Positions 44,296-56,227 of a stretch of DNA of 64,000 bases are shown piece after piece. The DNA comes from Elephas maximus indicus. Taxonomy: Eukaryota; Chordata; Mammalia; Proboscidea; Elephantidae. The stretch lies in contig NC_064822.1 of the NCBI RefSeq assembly GCF_024166365.1, positions 149,984,823 to 150,048,822 of the forward strand. The letters run 5' to 3'. Both the position numbers and the translations under genes were made by a program. Numbering within the stretch: position 1 is the stretch's first letter; every line of letters starts with the position of its first letter. The notes beneath the pieces are model-generated. The model was not told where the DNA came from. It ran no database searches and saw only the letters and a program-made list of their open reading frames with translations.

Positions 44296-46812
44296 TTGTG
44301 TTGTTAGGTGCTGTCAGGTAGGTTCCAACTCATAGTGACCCTACGTACAACAGAACAAAACTGCCCTATCCTGTGCCATCCTCATAATCGTTGTTATGCT
44401 TGAATCCACTGAGCAGCCACTGTGTCAAGTCATCTCGTTGAGGGTCTTCCTCTTTTTCACTGACTCTCTACCTTACCAAGCATGATGTCTTTCTACAGGG
44501 ACTAGACCACCTTGATAACATGTCCAAAGTAGGTGAGATGAAGTCTTGCCATCCTTGCTTCTAAGGAGCATTCTGGCTGTACTTCTTCCAAGATATGTTT
44601 GTTCATTCTTCTGGCAGCCCATGGCATATTCAATATTCTTCACCAACATCGTAATTCAAAGGCACCAACTCTTCTTCAGTCTTCCTTATTCACTGTTCAG
44701 CTTTCACATGCATAGGAAGCAACTGAAAACACATTGGCTTGGGTCAGGTACACCTTAGTCCTCAAAGTGACATCTTTGCTTTTCAACACTTTAAAGAGGT
44801 CTTGTGCAGAAAATTTGCCCAATGCAATGTGTTGTTTTATTTATTGATTGCTGCTTCCATGGACCTTTATTGTGGATCCAGGTAAAATGAAATTCTTGAA
44901 GTTTCAATCTTTTCTCCATTTATCATGATATTGCTTATTGGTCTAGTTGTGAGGTTTTTTGTGTTCTTTATGTTGAGGTGCAATCCATACTGAAGGCTGT
45001 GGTCTTTGATCTTCATCAGTAAGTGCTACAAGTTCTCTTCACTTTCAGCAAGCAAGGCTGTGTCATCTACATATCTCAGGTTGTTAATGAGTCTTCCCCA
45101 AATCCTAAAGTTGTGTTCTTCTTCATATAGTTCAGCTTCTTGGATTATCTGCTCAGCATACAGATTGAGTAAGTATGGTGAAAGGATACAATCTTGATGC
45201 ACACTTTTCCTGACGGTAAACCACACAGTATCCCCTTTTGCTGTCTGAGCAACTGCCTCTTGATCTATGTACAAGTTCCTCATGAGCACAATTAAGTGTA
45301 ATGGGATTATCCATAATTTGTTATCATCCCCACAGTCAAATGTCTTTGCATAGTCAATAAAACACAGGTAAATATCTCTCTGTTATTCTCTGCTTTCAGC
45401 CAGGATCCACGTGACATCAGCAATGTTCCATGTCCTCTTCTGAATCCTGCCTGAATTTCTGGCAGTTCCCTGTTGATGTACTGCTGCAATCACTTCTACA
45501 TTACCTTCAGCAAAATTTTACTTACATGTGGTATTAATGATATTATTTGATAGTTTCCACATTCTGTTGGATCACCTTTCTTTGGATTGAGTATAAATAT
45601 GGATCTTTTCCAGTCAACTGGCCAGTTAACTCTCTCCCAAATTTCTTGGCATAGACAAGTCAGCACTTCCAGCACTGTATCTGTTTGTTGAAACATGTCA
45701 GTTGGTATTCCAACAATTCCTGGAACCTTGTGTTTCCCCAATATCTTCACTGCAGCTTGGACTTCTTCTTCAGTACCACTGGTTCTTGATCATATGCTAC
45801 CTCCCGAAATGGCTGAACGGTGACCAATTCTTTCTGGTAAAGTGACTGTGTATACACAGTCCTTCCATCTTCTTTTGATGCTTCCTGCATCATTCAATAT
45901 TTTGCCCATAAACCTGTTGCCATTGGGTCAATTCTGACTCATAGCAGTTTTATATCATAGAGTAGAACTGCCCCATAGGTTTCCAAAGAGCAGCTAGTGG
46001 ATTAGAACTGCCCATCTTTTTGATTACAGTCAAGCTCTTAATCACTTCTTAACCACCAGGGCTAGAATCCTTCAATACTGCAACTCGAGACTTGAATTTC
46101 TTATTCAGCTCTTTCAGCTTGAGAAATTATGAGCATGTTCTTCCCTTTTGTTTTTTTTTTTAACTTTAGGTCTTTGTATATGACATTATAATTTACTTTG
46201 TCTTCTCGAGCTGCCCCTTGAAATTTTCTGTTCAGCTCTTTTACTTCACCATTTCTTCCTTTTCCTTTACCAACTCCATGTTCAAAAGCAAGTTTCTGAG
46301 TGTCGTCCTACATCCATTTTGGTTCTTTCTTTCTTTCCTGTCTTTTTAATTACCTCTTACTTTCTTCATCTATGATATTCTTGATGCCATTCTACAATTC
46401 ATCTAGTCTCCAGTCATTAGTGTTCAATGCATCAAATCTATTCTTGAGATGGTCTCTAAATTCAGGTGGGATACACTCAAGGTCATACTTTGGCTCTCGT
46501 GGACTTGTTCTGATTTTCTTCAGCTTGAACTTAAACTTGCGTATGAGCAATTTATGGTCTGTTCCACAGCTGGCCCCTGGCCTTGTTCTGACTGATGGTA
46601 TTGAGCTTTTCCTTTGTCTCTTTCCACAGATGTAGTTGATTTGATTCCTGTGCACTCCATCTGGTGAGGTCCATGTGTATAATCACCATTTATGTCTTTG
46701 AAAAAAGGTATCTGCAATGAAGCTGTTGGCCTTGCAAAATTCTATCATGCAATCTCTGGTGTTGTTTCTATCACCAAGGCCACATTTTCCAACTACTGAT
46801 CCTTTTTCTTTG
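44296..46812 (-). mobile_element. RTE LINE copy C, 5'-truncated, about 2.5 kb
   Basis: On the minus strand it runs from the endonuclease region to the 3' end: 'RNQINYICGKRQRKSSIPSV' at 46655-46392, the linker near 46200, RT text at 45750-45496 ('KHKVPGIVGIPTDMFQQTDT', 'IFILNPKKGDPTECGNYQII') and 45489-45307, then 45289-45026 with 'VRKSVHQDCILSPYLLNLYA'. The catalytic box here reads YVDD in place of YADD. The SINE at 45905-46062 interrupts it. Many frame breaks make it inactive. The 3' end 'gttgttgtgttgttaggtgc' is complete. Confidence 0.9.
45905..46062 (-). mobile_element. AfroSINE-type SINE inside RTE copy C
   Basis: An antisense copy runs from 'cataaacctgttgccattgg' to 'ttaaccaccagggc'. 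RTE text 'tcaatattttgccca' / 'tagaatccttcaatactg' continues on either side. Confidence 0.9.
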
Positions 46813-46829
46813 CTTCTTGACATTTATTC

Positions 46830-47150
46830 AATCACCTAATATTCATTAAATGGATGTATATTGGCTGCCTACCCTAGACCAGACAGCACTATTCTGGGTA
46901 GCTGGATATATACAGCAGTGAATAAAGCCAAGTTCCTACTCTCATTGCACTTATATTTATCAAGCACCTATTCTTTGACAGTCATAATATTTAATCCTCA
47001 TAAAGCCCTAAGACAGAAGTATTATCATTCCTTTCATAAAAACAGGGATTCTGAGAATCACAGGGGTGAAATAGACTGCCTCAAACAACAGAGTATGTGG
47101 CGGTACCAGGATTTGTACCTAGATGAGTAAACCCCATAGTCCACATTCTT
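46830..47150. repeat. Ancient repeat plus MIR-like fragment
   Basis: The first part (46860-46960: 'agacagcactattctgggta', 'tatatacagcagtgaataaa') belongs to the old repeat also at 35970. The second (46970-47150: 'atatttaatcctcataaagc', 'acagagtatgtggcggtacc', 'aggatttgtacc') fits an antisense MIR. Confidence 0.5.
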
Positions 47151-47509
47151 AAACATGATTATTTCTACCTTTCTGAAGAGTAAGTAGAACAAATAAATGT
47201 TTATTCAGCCTTTGGCTGAGAAATGTTGCCTCTTTACTTGGAATAACTGGTAAGAAGACAGACAGACAACAGGAATTAATAAGACTAAGTACAGCCACAA
47301 CTCTAGGTGAACGCCAAGCTGGAAGCTTTCACTGACAAATGATTGTCAAATCTATAAATCAGATTACGTTGATATTATTTTTATGCTATTCCTGAAAGAA
47401 TATTGGAAGAATATGTAACTACCAAGATCATGAGAGGGGTGGCTGGTATAATATTAATATCATAAAAAATAAAGGGAGAAAAAATAGAAACACAAATAAG
47501 GTAACTTGT

Positions 47510-48190
47510 GTTTACAAATAAAAATCAAATTGCAAAAGGTAGATTAAAAGCCAAATATGTCATTAATTACATTACTTATAAATGGACTAAATATACCAAT
47601 TAAAATAATAAAAATTTCCAGGGAAGGTAAAAAGACAAAACTCTACTCTCTGTTGCCTGTAAGAAACAAATCTTAAACGGAAGCAAACAAAAATGTTAAA
47701 AGTAAAGGACAGAAAATACACATCATGAAAACAGCAATCAAAAGTAAAGATAATAAGATGTAAAAATTCTAAATTTATATGCAACTCATACTCAAGCCTC
47801 AAAATTATATCTATGTCTATATCTCCATCTATCTATCTACATCTATGCTTGCATAACAAATTGTCAGAAATACAACGAGAAATTGAAAAAATTCAGAGCC
47901 TTAGTGGAATATTTTTACATACATTTCTTAGTAATTTTAAGAATATACAAAAATAGCAAAAAAAAAAAATTATAGCACATTTAAATCTTGATCTATTGGA
48001 CTTTTTGACATATACAGAACACTGCCCACAAAAACTAAGTACATGTGGAACATAAAAAAAAAAAAGAAAATGACTATATACTAGGATATAAAGCCATTCT
48101 CTCAAAATACCAAGAACAGAGATTATATAATTTCTTGTAACAGTATTTGGGGGGATGGAAGTAGGGAGGGACATGTGGAATTTAGGCAAG
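47510..48190 (+). mobile_element. Very old L1 ORF2 endonuclease-region remnant
   Basis: The order 'ttataaatggactaaatata', 'tctgttgcctgtaagaaaca', 'tttgacatatacagaacact', 'gactatatactaggatataa' matches L1 ORF2 (the 'VNGLN', 'QETH', 'DLIDIYRTL' and 'DHILG' parts) in sense orientation. No frame stays open. The (TATC)n-like stretch 47812-47850 is internal. Confidence 0.6.
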
Positions 48191-48663
48191 GTGGCTTTAT
48201 TTTAAAAGAAATTTGGAGTATCAAAAGTATTTTTGCAAGCATCAGGGGACTTAAAGTCATTATCTGTCTCCATCAATAATGAGCTGTGAAAACTTGGTCC
48301 CTTAACCTCTCTGATTATCTTATCTGTAAAATGAAGGAGATGGTTTAGTTTCTAAAATCTCTTCTTTCTCTGACAGTGTTAGGATTCATAACTGACAAGT
48401 AGCTTTCTTTGGACAGTGGTTACAAAAGTGTGTTCTCTTTAAGAAAATCCATGGAGCTGACCAATTACGATTTCTGAATTTTTCTGTGTGTTGTACTTCA
48501 ATAGAAGTATTTTTTAAAATGAGTTAAACTGAATAGTACACATATAACATGCTCTCATATTTGTGAATACTTACAAACAAAACCATATATATATCACTTA
48601 CATATAATGCATTATATTTAATATTTGTAGTCATAGTTGAAAATTCTATTACACAAATATGAT
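48191..48663. other. No gene or clear repeat seen
   Basis: This is plain AT-rich sequence. Confidence 0.35.
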
Positions 48664-48675
48664 ATAACAAATATA

Positions 48676-48891
48676 CCTTCTCCCCCCCCCAAAAACCCCA
48701 TGCTATCAAGTCGATTCCTCATGGCAACCCTAGAGGACACAGTAGAACTGTGTCTGACAGCATTTCCAAGGCTGTAAATCTTTTATGAAAGCAGACCACC
48801 ACGTCTTTCTCCCATGGAGAAACTGGTGGATCTGAACCACTGACTTTTTGGTCAGCAGCTGAGAGCTTAACCATTGCACCAGCAGGACTCC
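48676..48891 (-). mobile_element. Long-variant AfroSINE, antisense
   Basis: The antisense copy contains the extra segment 'aagcagaccaccacgtcttt' of the long subfamily. A C10 run (48683-48692) sits in place of part of the tail. The perfect 12-bp target duplication 'ataacaaatata' is at 48664-48675 and 48892-48903. Confidence 0.95.
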
Positions 48892-48903
48892 ATAACAAAT
48901 ATA

Positions 48904-50887
48904 AGATGTATACGTACAAAGAAAAGTTCTAATTGGATATAACAATCTTTGGTAGCACTTACCTCTTCATACTGGACTACCTAGGATAAGGGAGGAAAAC
49001 AGAGACTCTCACTACTTACTCTTGCATGTTAAGCTTTTATTTTACTGATATCACTCATGTCTTAGTTATATAATTTTTAAAATGCAGAATTTATAGCAAC
49101 ATTATATTTTTCTCATTAATGCTTTTCAGTGCGATAAGATTTAAATCAGCTCAGTATAACATTGGCCCATTCTTGAGAAAATGTTTTGCAGTAAAAATCG
49201 GTCACCTGTGTCAAATCACTTTTCAGACTATGAACAATACTCAGCATGCAATAATGTGGAATCTTGGTACTAATCAGCTCCATTTCTCTCCTCTATACCT
49301 CCTTAAATCTGCAGACTTGAAAATCTCCCCAAGTTTTAAGGTATTCAGGCAGTGGAATTACATGGAAGCATTTCTCACATAAATCTGTTTTAAAATTTAA
49401 CAATTCAATATTTTATGATCCAACATCAAACCTATATGGCAGACACTTCCTACATTTCATTCTTTTTGGCAGCAGTGACCTTTTAAATTTATTTTCAAAA
49501 CTTAAACATAACCACATCAGGACATTCAAAACAACATTATTTTTTAGTGAGAGTCTTGTTATTGTTTTTTCCTATTCAAAACAGGTAATGCCTATAGGCA
49601 ACAAGCTCCTGGGCCCGCTTCCGCAATTATCAGAATTTTTCAATCCAAAAGGATTCCTGTTTGTCTAGCCATATATTCACTCATGTCCCAATCATACTTT
49701 TATTTAAAGCAACACGAATAATAGTGATTTCTGAAGTCTCAGGTGTTACATTTATATAAGCAAGAATCAGGAGAATAAAAGCTTTTCTTTTGATTGAGTA
49801 TAACATTTATTCTAGGGTTTCCTTGCGTAATAATTGGGATAACATAAAAAATTTCATCAAAGCCCATTAAAATGGCTGTTAATTATGAAAAAAGAAGAGT
49901 GAGCACTACTTCACAGAAACCTATTACCCAAGCATTATTGACAAGAGAACTGGTAAAATGGCTGCAGTTAGAAATCAGGATAAGTTGATTTTCATCTGAA
50001 TAAATCACTATTTTGGGGTTTTTGCATATTGCCTGGCATAAAAATAAACCTATATTTATTCAACTAATATTCATGGAGATGTACTATATTCCAGAGGCAT
50101 AACAATGAGTTGTAGGAAAAAAGGTGGGTAGTGTTGGTTATCTGCTTGCATGACCATGAAATCTGGTTTCTATGAGATATTGAAAATTCCAGAAAATACT
50201 ATAATCAAATCTCAAATTCTGGTCTATTATTTAAGGTAATAAACATAGGCTCCAAATACTCATAAGTACCCTACCCACCAGAAGGGAATCTAGGATACCA
50301 AGAAAGGCACATCAAGTCTACGTAAACTTGTGAGTCTAGCAAACATTACATTTTATGTTGTTCTGGCCATTTTATATTTTATTTTTCTTTATGCAAATAT
50401 CTTCTCGTCTTCCCTTGTATTATTTACTCTAGTATCTACTAGAGTAGGTTTCAATAATGGTTACACATAGCCCATCCCAGTATATACACCTTTACAATAT
50501 GACTTTGACAATCTTGAAATCAAGAGGTGGAGTTTACAATTCTCTACCCCTCAAATTTGGGCTTAACCATGTGAATTGCTTTGGCCAGTGGGACATTAGC
50601 CAAGGTGACACAAGCAAAGGCTTTCAAAGCACTTGTTTATTGTGACTTACCCTCTCTTGCTGTTGAGAACTCTGGGACTACCATATAATGAAGCCTGAAC
50701 TAGCCTCATGGAAGATTAGAGACATACGGAAAAAAAAAAAAAAAAAATGGTCTACCTGATTCAACTCTCTCAATTATTTTGTATGAATCTAGTGCCCTGT
50801 TGACCTGCCAGCTGACTGCAGCCCCATAAATAAGCCCAGGTGAGAAGAGAGAAGAATTGCCAAGCTACCTAAAGAATTATGAAGGAT
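48904..50887. other. Repeat-poor non-coding interval
   Basis: About 2 kb has no SINE, RTE or recent L1. An A18 run lies at 50730-50747. The longest plus-strand frame (87 codons, 49119-49382) has no recognised domain. The part 49560-49900, with TAAT-type AT motifs and no insertions, could be conserved, but this cannot be judged without alignment. Confidence 0.4.
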
Positions 50888-50957
50888 AACTAGATTGTTA
50901 TAGGGTTGCTATGAGTTGGAATTGACTCGGCAGCAACGGGTTTGGTTTTTGTTTTAA
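50888..50957 (+). mobile_element. AfroSINE-type SINE tail fragment
   Basis: Only 'tatagggttgctatgagttg' to 'caacgggtttggtttttgtt' is present, the last 60 bp of the SINE. Confidence 0.8.
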
Positions 50958-51597
50958 GCCACCAAATTTGGGGATGATTTGTTATGCTGCAAAACTAACT
51001 GATATATATATTTGATTATTAGAGGTATCATCCATTAGGATTATTTTCGATTCAAACCAAATTAAATCTTAAACTAAATTCACTGAAAGAACAGGGGGAT
51101 TTTATTTGCTTCACATAATTTGGAAGTCCAAAGAAGTTCTAGATTTCTGTATGAATCAGTCAGGCTTTCAAATCATATTGATTAATGGGATCTGATTTTT
51201 CTCTTCTCTCAGTTCTGCACTCCGTCATGTACGTTTAACATTAAGTTATGTACATGTTATATTTAAGAGAATTTTTTTTTTTCTAGGTTTCCTATAGAAT
51301 GTACTGATTATCTTCAGTCTAGGTCACATATCACAGTTCTTAGCTGGATTACTGCTCCAACTGGATACATATTATTGTACAGCAGATTAAAGAGTATTTT
51401 AGTGAAAGATAGGTGATTAAATTTTAGGTGGCAAGAACACCAGATAATATATGAATTCATTATAGTGGTTAAGTGTTAGGCTTGAAGAGACAATATTAAG
51501 CGGAAATATGAATAGGCTATCTACATTTGAAGTAATGATAGCTGCAAGATAAAAACACAGGTTTAATTCTTGGACTACTCAACATCTTACAATAAAT

Positions 51598-51835
51598 TTT
51601 TTTTTGAGGTGATTTTTTTTTTATTGAGATATAATTCACATACCATAAAATTCACTATATTAAAGTGTACCATTTAGTGACTTTTAGTATATTCACAAGG
51701 TTTTGTAACCATTACCACTATCTAATTCCAGAACATTTCCGCCATCCCAAAAAGAAACCCCATACCTATTAGCATTTAATCTCAATTCCCTCATCCTCTC
51801 ATCCCCTGGCAATTACTAATCAATTTTTTGCTATA
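51598..51835 (-). mobile_element. Old L1 3' UTR fragment, antisense
   Basis: The text 'ttattgagatataattcaca', 'taccataaaattcac', 'agtgtaccatttagtgactt', 'ttaccactatctaattccag' and 'cccaaaaagaaacccc' is the antisense of the L1MA/MB-type 3' UTR. The left T run matches the poly(A) side. Confidence 0.85.
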
Positions 51836-52298
51836 ACTTTTTAATTTGAATGGAATGAGGTCTTGGGAATGCAGAGAAAGATGGTCTGGTGTAGCCCATT
51901 TCTCCAAAGGAAAAAGAAGAATGTAATTTTTAGAAAGAGAAGAATATATGAGGAACAAGCGGGAAAGGAAATTAGATTTTTAACATATCAAGAAGACGTG
52001 TGAGATGGTCCTACTGTGTGAAAGATGTAATACTCATTATTTGTTTGAGATATATATATATTGAGTCCTAGCCCTTTGGTGTAAACTAGGGATTTTGAAT
52101 CAAAGGCACATGTACTTGAATTTGCAATAATCTGCTCTTTGTGATTAAAAATCAATCGTGGTATCTAAGCTAAACAATTTACATATTTTTTGAGCTAGTA
52201 TCGGTAGTGATTAATGCCACAGTGTAAATGTTTTATGTGGATGTAAATACTACCAATTTCTTGTATTTTAAAATTATTCTCCTCTATAGGTCCCCGGG

Positions 52299-52467
52299 AA
52301 ACGCTGGTGGCATAGTGGTTAAGTCCTACGGCTGCTAACCAAAAAGCCGGAAGTTTGAATCCACCAGGCACTCTTTGGAAACTATATGGGGAAGTTCTAC
52401 TCCGTCCTATAGGGTTGCTCTGAGTCAGAATCTACTCGACAGCAGTAGGTTTTGGTTTTTTGGTTAC
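52299..52467 (+). mobile_element. AfroSINE-type SINE inserted at the start of another SINE
   Basis: This is a complete copy from 'aaacgctggtggcatagtgg' to 'ttttggttttttggtta'. Target duplications 'aggtccccggg' (52288-52298) and 'aggtccctggg' (52468-52478) are the first bases of the neighbouring second-family SINE, so this copy is the younger. Confidence 0.92.
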
Positions 52468-52675
52468 AGGTCCCTGGGTGGTACAAATAGTTTGCACTTG
52501 ACTATTAACCCAAAGGCTGGTGGTTGGAAGCTACCCAGCGACACAGGGAGAGAAAGGCCTGGAGATCTGCTTCCATAAAGATTACAGCCAAGGCAACCCT
52601 AAGGAGCAGTTCTACTCTGCAACACATCGGTCACCATCAGCTGCAATCAACTTAACGACAGTGAGTTTGGTTTGG
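52468..52675 (+). mobile_element. Second-family afrotherian SINE
   Basis: The head 'ccctgggtggtacaaatagt' and 'gcacttgactattaacccaa' differs from the main family. The middle 'ggcctggagatctgcttcca', 'taaagattacagcc' and the 3' end 'acacatcggtcaccatcagc' follow. It ends with 'gtttggtttggtttt'. Confidence 0.85.
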
Positions 52676-53699
52676 TTTTATACTTTTTTTTTTTCCCCAA
52701 TGCATATTCTAAAATTTGGAGTCTTTGATTTTAAGTTTTTTTTAAATTCATTACAATTTTATTTTGAGCCTTCTTTTGGTCAGCACTGCTACATTCATAC
52801 AGGAATTTAAACACATAAGTATTTTAATGGTTAAAATAGAAATAATCAGCATCCACTACATAGCCTTTTTAGATAACTGTCTTCCCCACATAGCTAATAT
52901 GTATACCTAAGCATATTTTGCAAGTCAACAGAAGTGTCACTTCTTCCAGATAACCTCTGAACCTTAGAAATCTTTGAGCATCCTGCTTCTGTGAGTCTGT
53001 AACACTTGGTCGTCATTGTTGTTGTTAGGTGCCATCGAGTTTGTTCTGACTCATAGCGACCCTATGCACAACAGAAAGAAACACTGCCCGGTCCTGTGCC
53101 ATTCTTAAATTTTTGTTATGCTTGAGCTCACTGTTGCAGCCACTGTATCAATCTACCTCATTGAGGGTCTTCCTCTTTTCTGCTGGCGCTGTACTTTTCC
53201 AAGCATGATGTCCTTCTCCAGGGACTAATCCCTCCTGACAACATGTCCAAAGTATGTAAGACGTAGTCTCTCTATCCTTCCCTCTAAGAAGCATTCTGGT
53301 CGTACTTCTCCCAAGACAGATTTGTTCGTTCTTTTGGCAGTCCAGGGTATATTCAATATTCTTCGCCAACACTACAATTCAAAGGCGTCATTTCTTCTTC
53401 GGTCTTCCTTATTCATTGTACAGCTTTCACATGCACATGACTGAAAATACCATGACTTGGGTCAGGCGCACCTTAGTCTTCAAGGTGACATCTTTGCTCT
53501 TCAACACTTTAAAGAGGTCCTTTGCAGCAAATTTACCCAATGCAATGGGTTGTTTGATTTCTTGACTGCTGCTTCCATGGTTGTTGATTGTGGATCCAAG
53601 TAAAATGAATTCCTTCACATTTCAATCTTTTCTCCATTTATCATGATGTTGCTCATTGGTCCAGTTGTGAGGATTTTTGTTTTCTTTACACTGATGTGC

Positions 53700-54571
53700 A
53701 ATCCATACTGAAGGCTGTGGTCTTTCATCTTCATTAATAAGTGCTTCAAGTCCTTTTCATTTTCAGCAAGCAAGGTTGTGTCATCTGCATAACGCAGGTT
53801 GTGAATGAGTTTGCCTCCAATCCTGATGCTCCGTTCTTCATATAGTCCAGCTTCTCAGATTATTTGCTTAGGATACAGATTGAACAGATATGGTGAAAGG
53901 ATACAACCCTGACACACACCTTTCCTGACTTTAACCCATGCAGTATCCCCTTGTTCTGTCTGAAAAACTTCCTCTTCATCTATGTAAAGGTTCCTCATTA
54001 GCACAATTAAGTGTTCTGGAGTTCTCATTCTTTGCAGTGTTATCCATAATTTGTTATGATCCACACAGTCCAATGCCTTTGCATAGTCAATAAAACACAG
54101 GTAAACATCTTTCTGGTATTCTCTGCTTTCAGCCAGGATCCATCTGACATCAGCAATGATATCCCTGGCTCCATGTCCTCTTCTGAATCTGACCTGAATT
54201 TCTGACACTTCCCTGTCGATATACTGCTGCAGCTGCTTTTGAATGATCTTCAGCAAAACTTTGCTTGCATGTGATACTAATGATATTGTTCGATAATTTC
54301 TGCATTTGGTCGGATCAGTTTTCTTGGGAATAGGCATAAATATGGATCTCTTCCAGTTGGTTGGCCAGACAGCTGTCTTCTCAATTTCTTGGTATAGATG
54401 AGTGAGCACTTCCAGCACTGCATCTGTTTGTTGAAACATCTCAACAGATATTCCATCAATTCCTGGAGCCTTGTTTTTTGCCAATGCCTTCAGTGCAGCT
54501 TGGACTTCTTCCTTCATTACCATCAGTTCCTGGTTATATGCTACCTCTTGAAATGACTGAACATCAAACAA
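53700..54571 (-). pseudogene. RTE copy D reverse transcriptase, broken after 238 codons
   Basis: The frame 54571-53855 encodes RT fingers and palm in order: 'NKAPGIDGISVEMF', 'WKRSIFMPIPKKTDPTKCRN', 'FIDYAKALDCVDHNKL' (catalytic Asp region) and 'RKGVCQGCILSPYLFNLY'. It stops at 53855. The YADD box follows in 'LRYADDTTLLAESE' (about 53795-53765) after the stop. The linker frame 54983-54774 ('RSEETLKLALERRVAKAKGR') lies upstream. The core motifs are preserved, so decay is moderate. Confidence 0.9.
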
Positions 54572-55079
54572 TTCTTTTGGGTATAATGACCCTGTGTATC
54601 CCTCCTTCCATCTTCTTTTGATGCTTCCCCATAGAATCCTTCAGTATTGCAACTTGAGGCTTGAGTTTTTTCTTCAGTTCTTTCAGCTTGAGAAATACTG
54701 AGCGTGTTCTTCCCTTTCTGTTTTCTATCTCCAGGTCTTTGTACATGTTATTATAATACTTTACACTGACTTCTCAAGCCACCCTTTGAAATCTCCCATT
54801 TAGCTCTTTTACTTCATTATTTCTTCCTTTTGCTTTAGCTACTCGACGTTCAAGAGCAAGTTTCAGAGTCTCTTCTGACCTGCATTTTGGTCTTTTCTTT
54901 CTTTCCTGTCTTTTTAATGACCTCTTGCTTTTTTCACATATGATGTCCTTTATGTCATTCCACAACTCGTCTGGTCTTGTCATTAGTGTTCAATGAGTCA
55001 AATCAATTCTTGAGATGGTCTCTAAATTCAGGTGGGATATACTCAAGGTCTTACTTTGGCTCTCATGGACTTGTTCTGA

Positions 55080-55720
55080 TTTTCTTCAGTTTCATCTTGA
55101 ACTTGCATATGAGCAATTGGTGGTTTGTTCTACAATTGACCCCTGGCCTTGTTCTGACTTACGCTGTTGGCTTTTCCTTCGTCTCTTTCCACAGATGTAG
55201 TCGATTTGATTCCTGTGTATTCCTTCTGGTGAGGTCCATGTGTATAGCTGTCGTTTATGTTGGTGGAAAAAGGTGTTTGCAATGAAGAAGTCATTGCTCT
55301 TGAAAAATTCTATCATTTGATCTCCGGCATTGTTTCTATCACCAAGGCCATATTTTTCAACTACTGATCCTTCTTCGTTTCCAGTTTCACATTCCAATCA
55401 CCAGTAATTATGGATGCATCCTGATTGCATCTTCAATCAATTTCAGCCTGCAGCAGCTGGTAAAAATATTCAATTTCTTCATCTTTGGCCTTAGTGGTTG
55501 GTGTGTAAATTTGAATAATTGTTCATATTAACTGGTCTTCCTTGTAGGCGTATGGATATTTTCCTATCACTGGCACTGTTGTACTTCAGGATAGATCTTG
55601 AAATGTTCTCTTTGATGATGAATGCAATGCCATTTCTCTTCAACTTGTCATTGCCGACGTAGTAGACCATATGACTGTCCAACTCAAAATGGCCAACACC
55701 ATTCCATTTGAGCTCACTAA
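55080..55720 (-). pseudogene. RTE copy D endonuclease domain, broken
   Basis: The APE-type endonuclease would nick DNA for target-primed insertion. Pieces are read in different frames: 'LKRNGIAFIIKENISRSILK' (55682-55491), and 'GDRNNAGDQMIEFFKSNDFF' with 'GIHRNQIDYICGKRRRK' (55397-55092). Frameshifts separate them, and part of the middle (the catalytic Asp/Asn block, around 55400-55480) is open in none of these frames. Confidence 0.85.
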
Positions 55721-56227
55721 ATCTGTAGGATATAGATGTTTATGCATTCTGATTAATTTTTGATGATTTCTAATTTTCCTAGATTCATAATTTGTATATT
55801 CTGGGTTCTGATTATTAATGGATGTTTGCAGCTGTTTCTTCTCATTTTGAGTCAAGCCACATCAGCTAATGAAGGTCCCATAAGCTTGACTCCATCCACA
55901 TCATTAAAGTTCATTCTGCTTTGAGGAGGCAGCTCTTCCCCAGTCGTCCTTTGAGTGCCTTTCAACCTGGGGGGCTCATCTTCCAGCACAATAACAGGCA
56001 ATGTTCCGCTGCTATTCATTAAGGTTTTCACTGGCTAATTCTTTTCAGAAGTAGACTGCTGGGTCCTTCTTCCTAGTCTGTCTTAGTCTGGAAGCTCAGC
56101 TAAAACCTGTCCTCCACAGGTGCCCCTGCTGGTATCTGAATACCAGTGGCATAGCTTCCAGTATCACAGCAACACTCAAGCCCCCACAGTACGACAAATT
56201 GAGAGACACGTGGAGGATAACACTTGG

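Larger units (their letters stand above)
53010..56217 (-). mobile_element. Full-length RTE LINE copy D (3.2 kb)
   Basis: Perfect 10-bp target duplications 'taacacttgg' (53000-53009 and 56218-56227) bracket 3208 bp of RTE, the normal full length for the family. On the minus strand the 5' end is 'tccacgtgtctctcaatttg', the endonuclease region lies at about 55700-55080, the linker at 54983-54600, the reverse transcriptase at 54571-53700, and the 3' end 'ggcacctaacaacaacaatg'. The one long reading frame of the family is broken in several places, so the copy is inactive. Confidence 0.96.
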
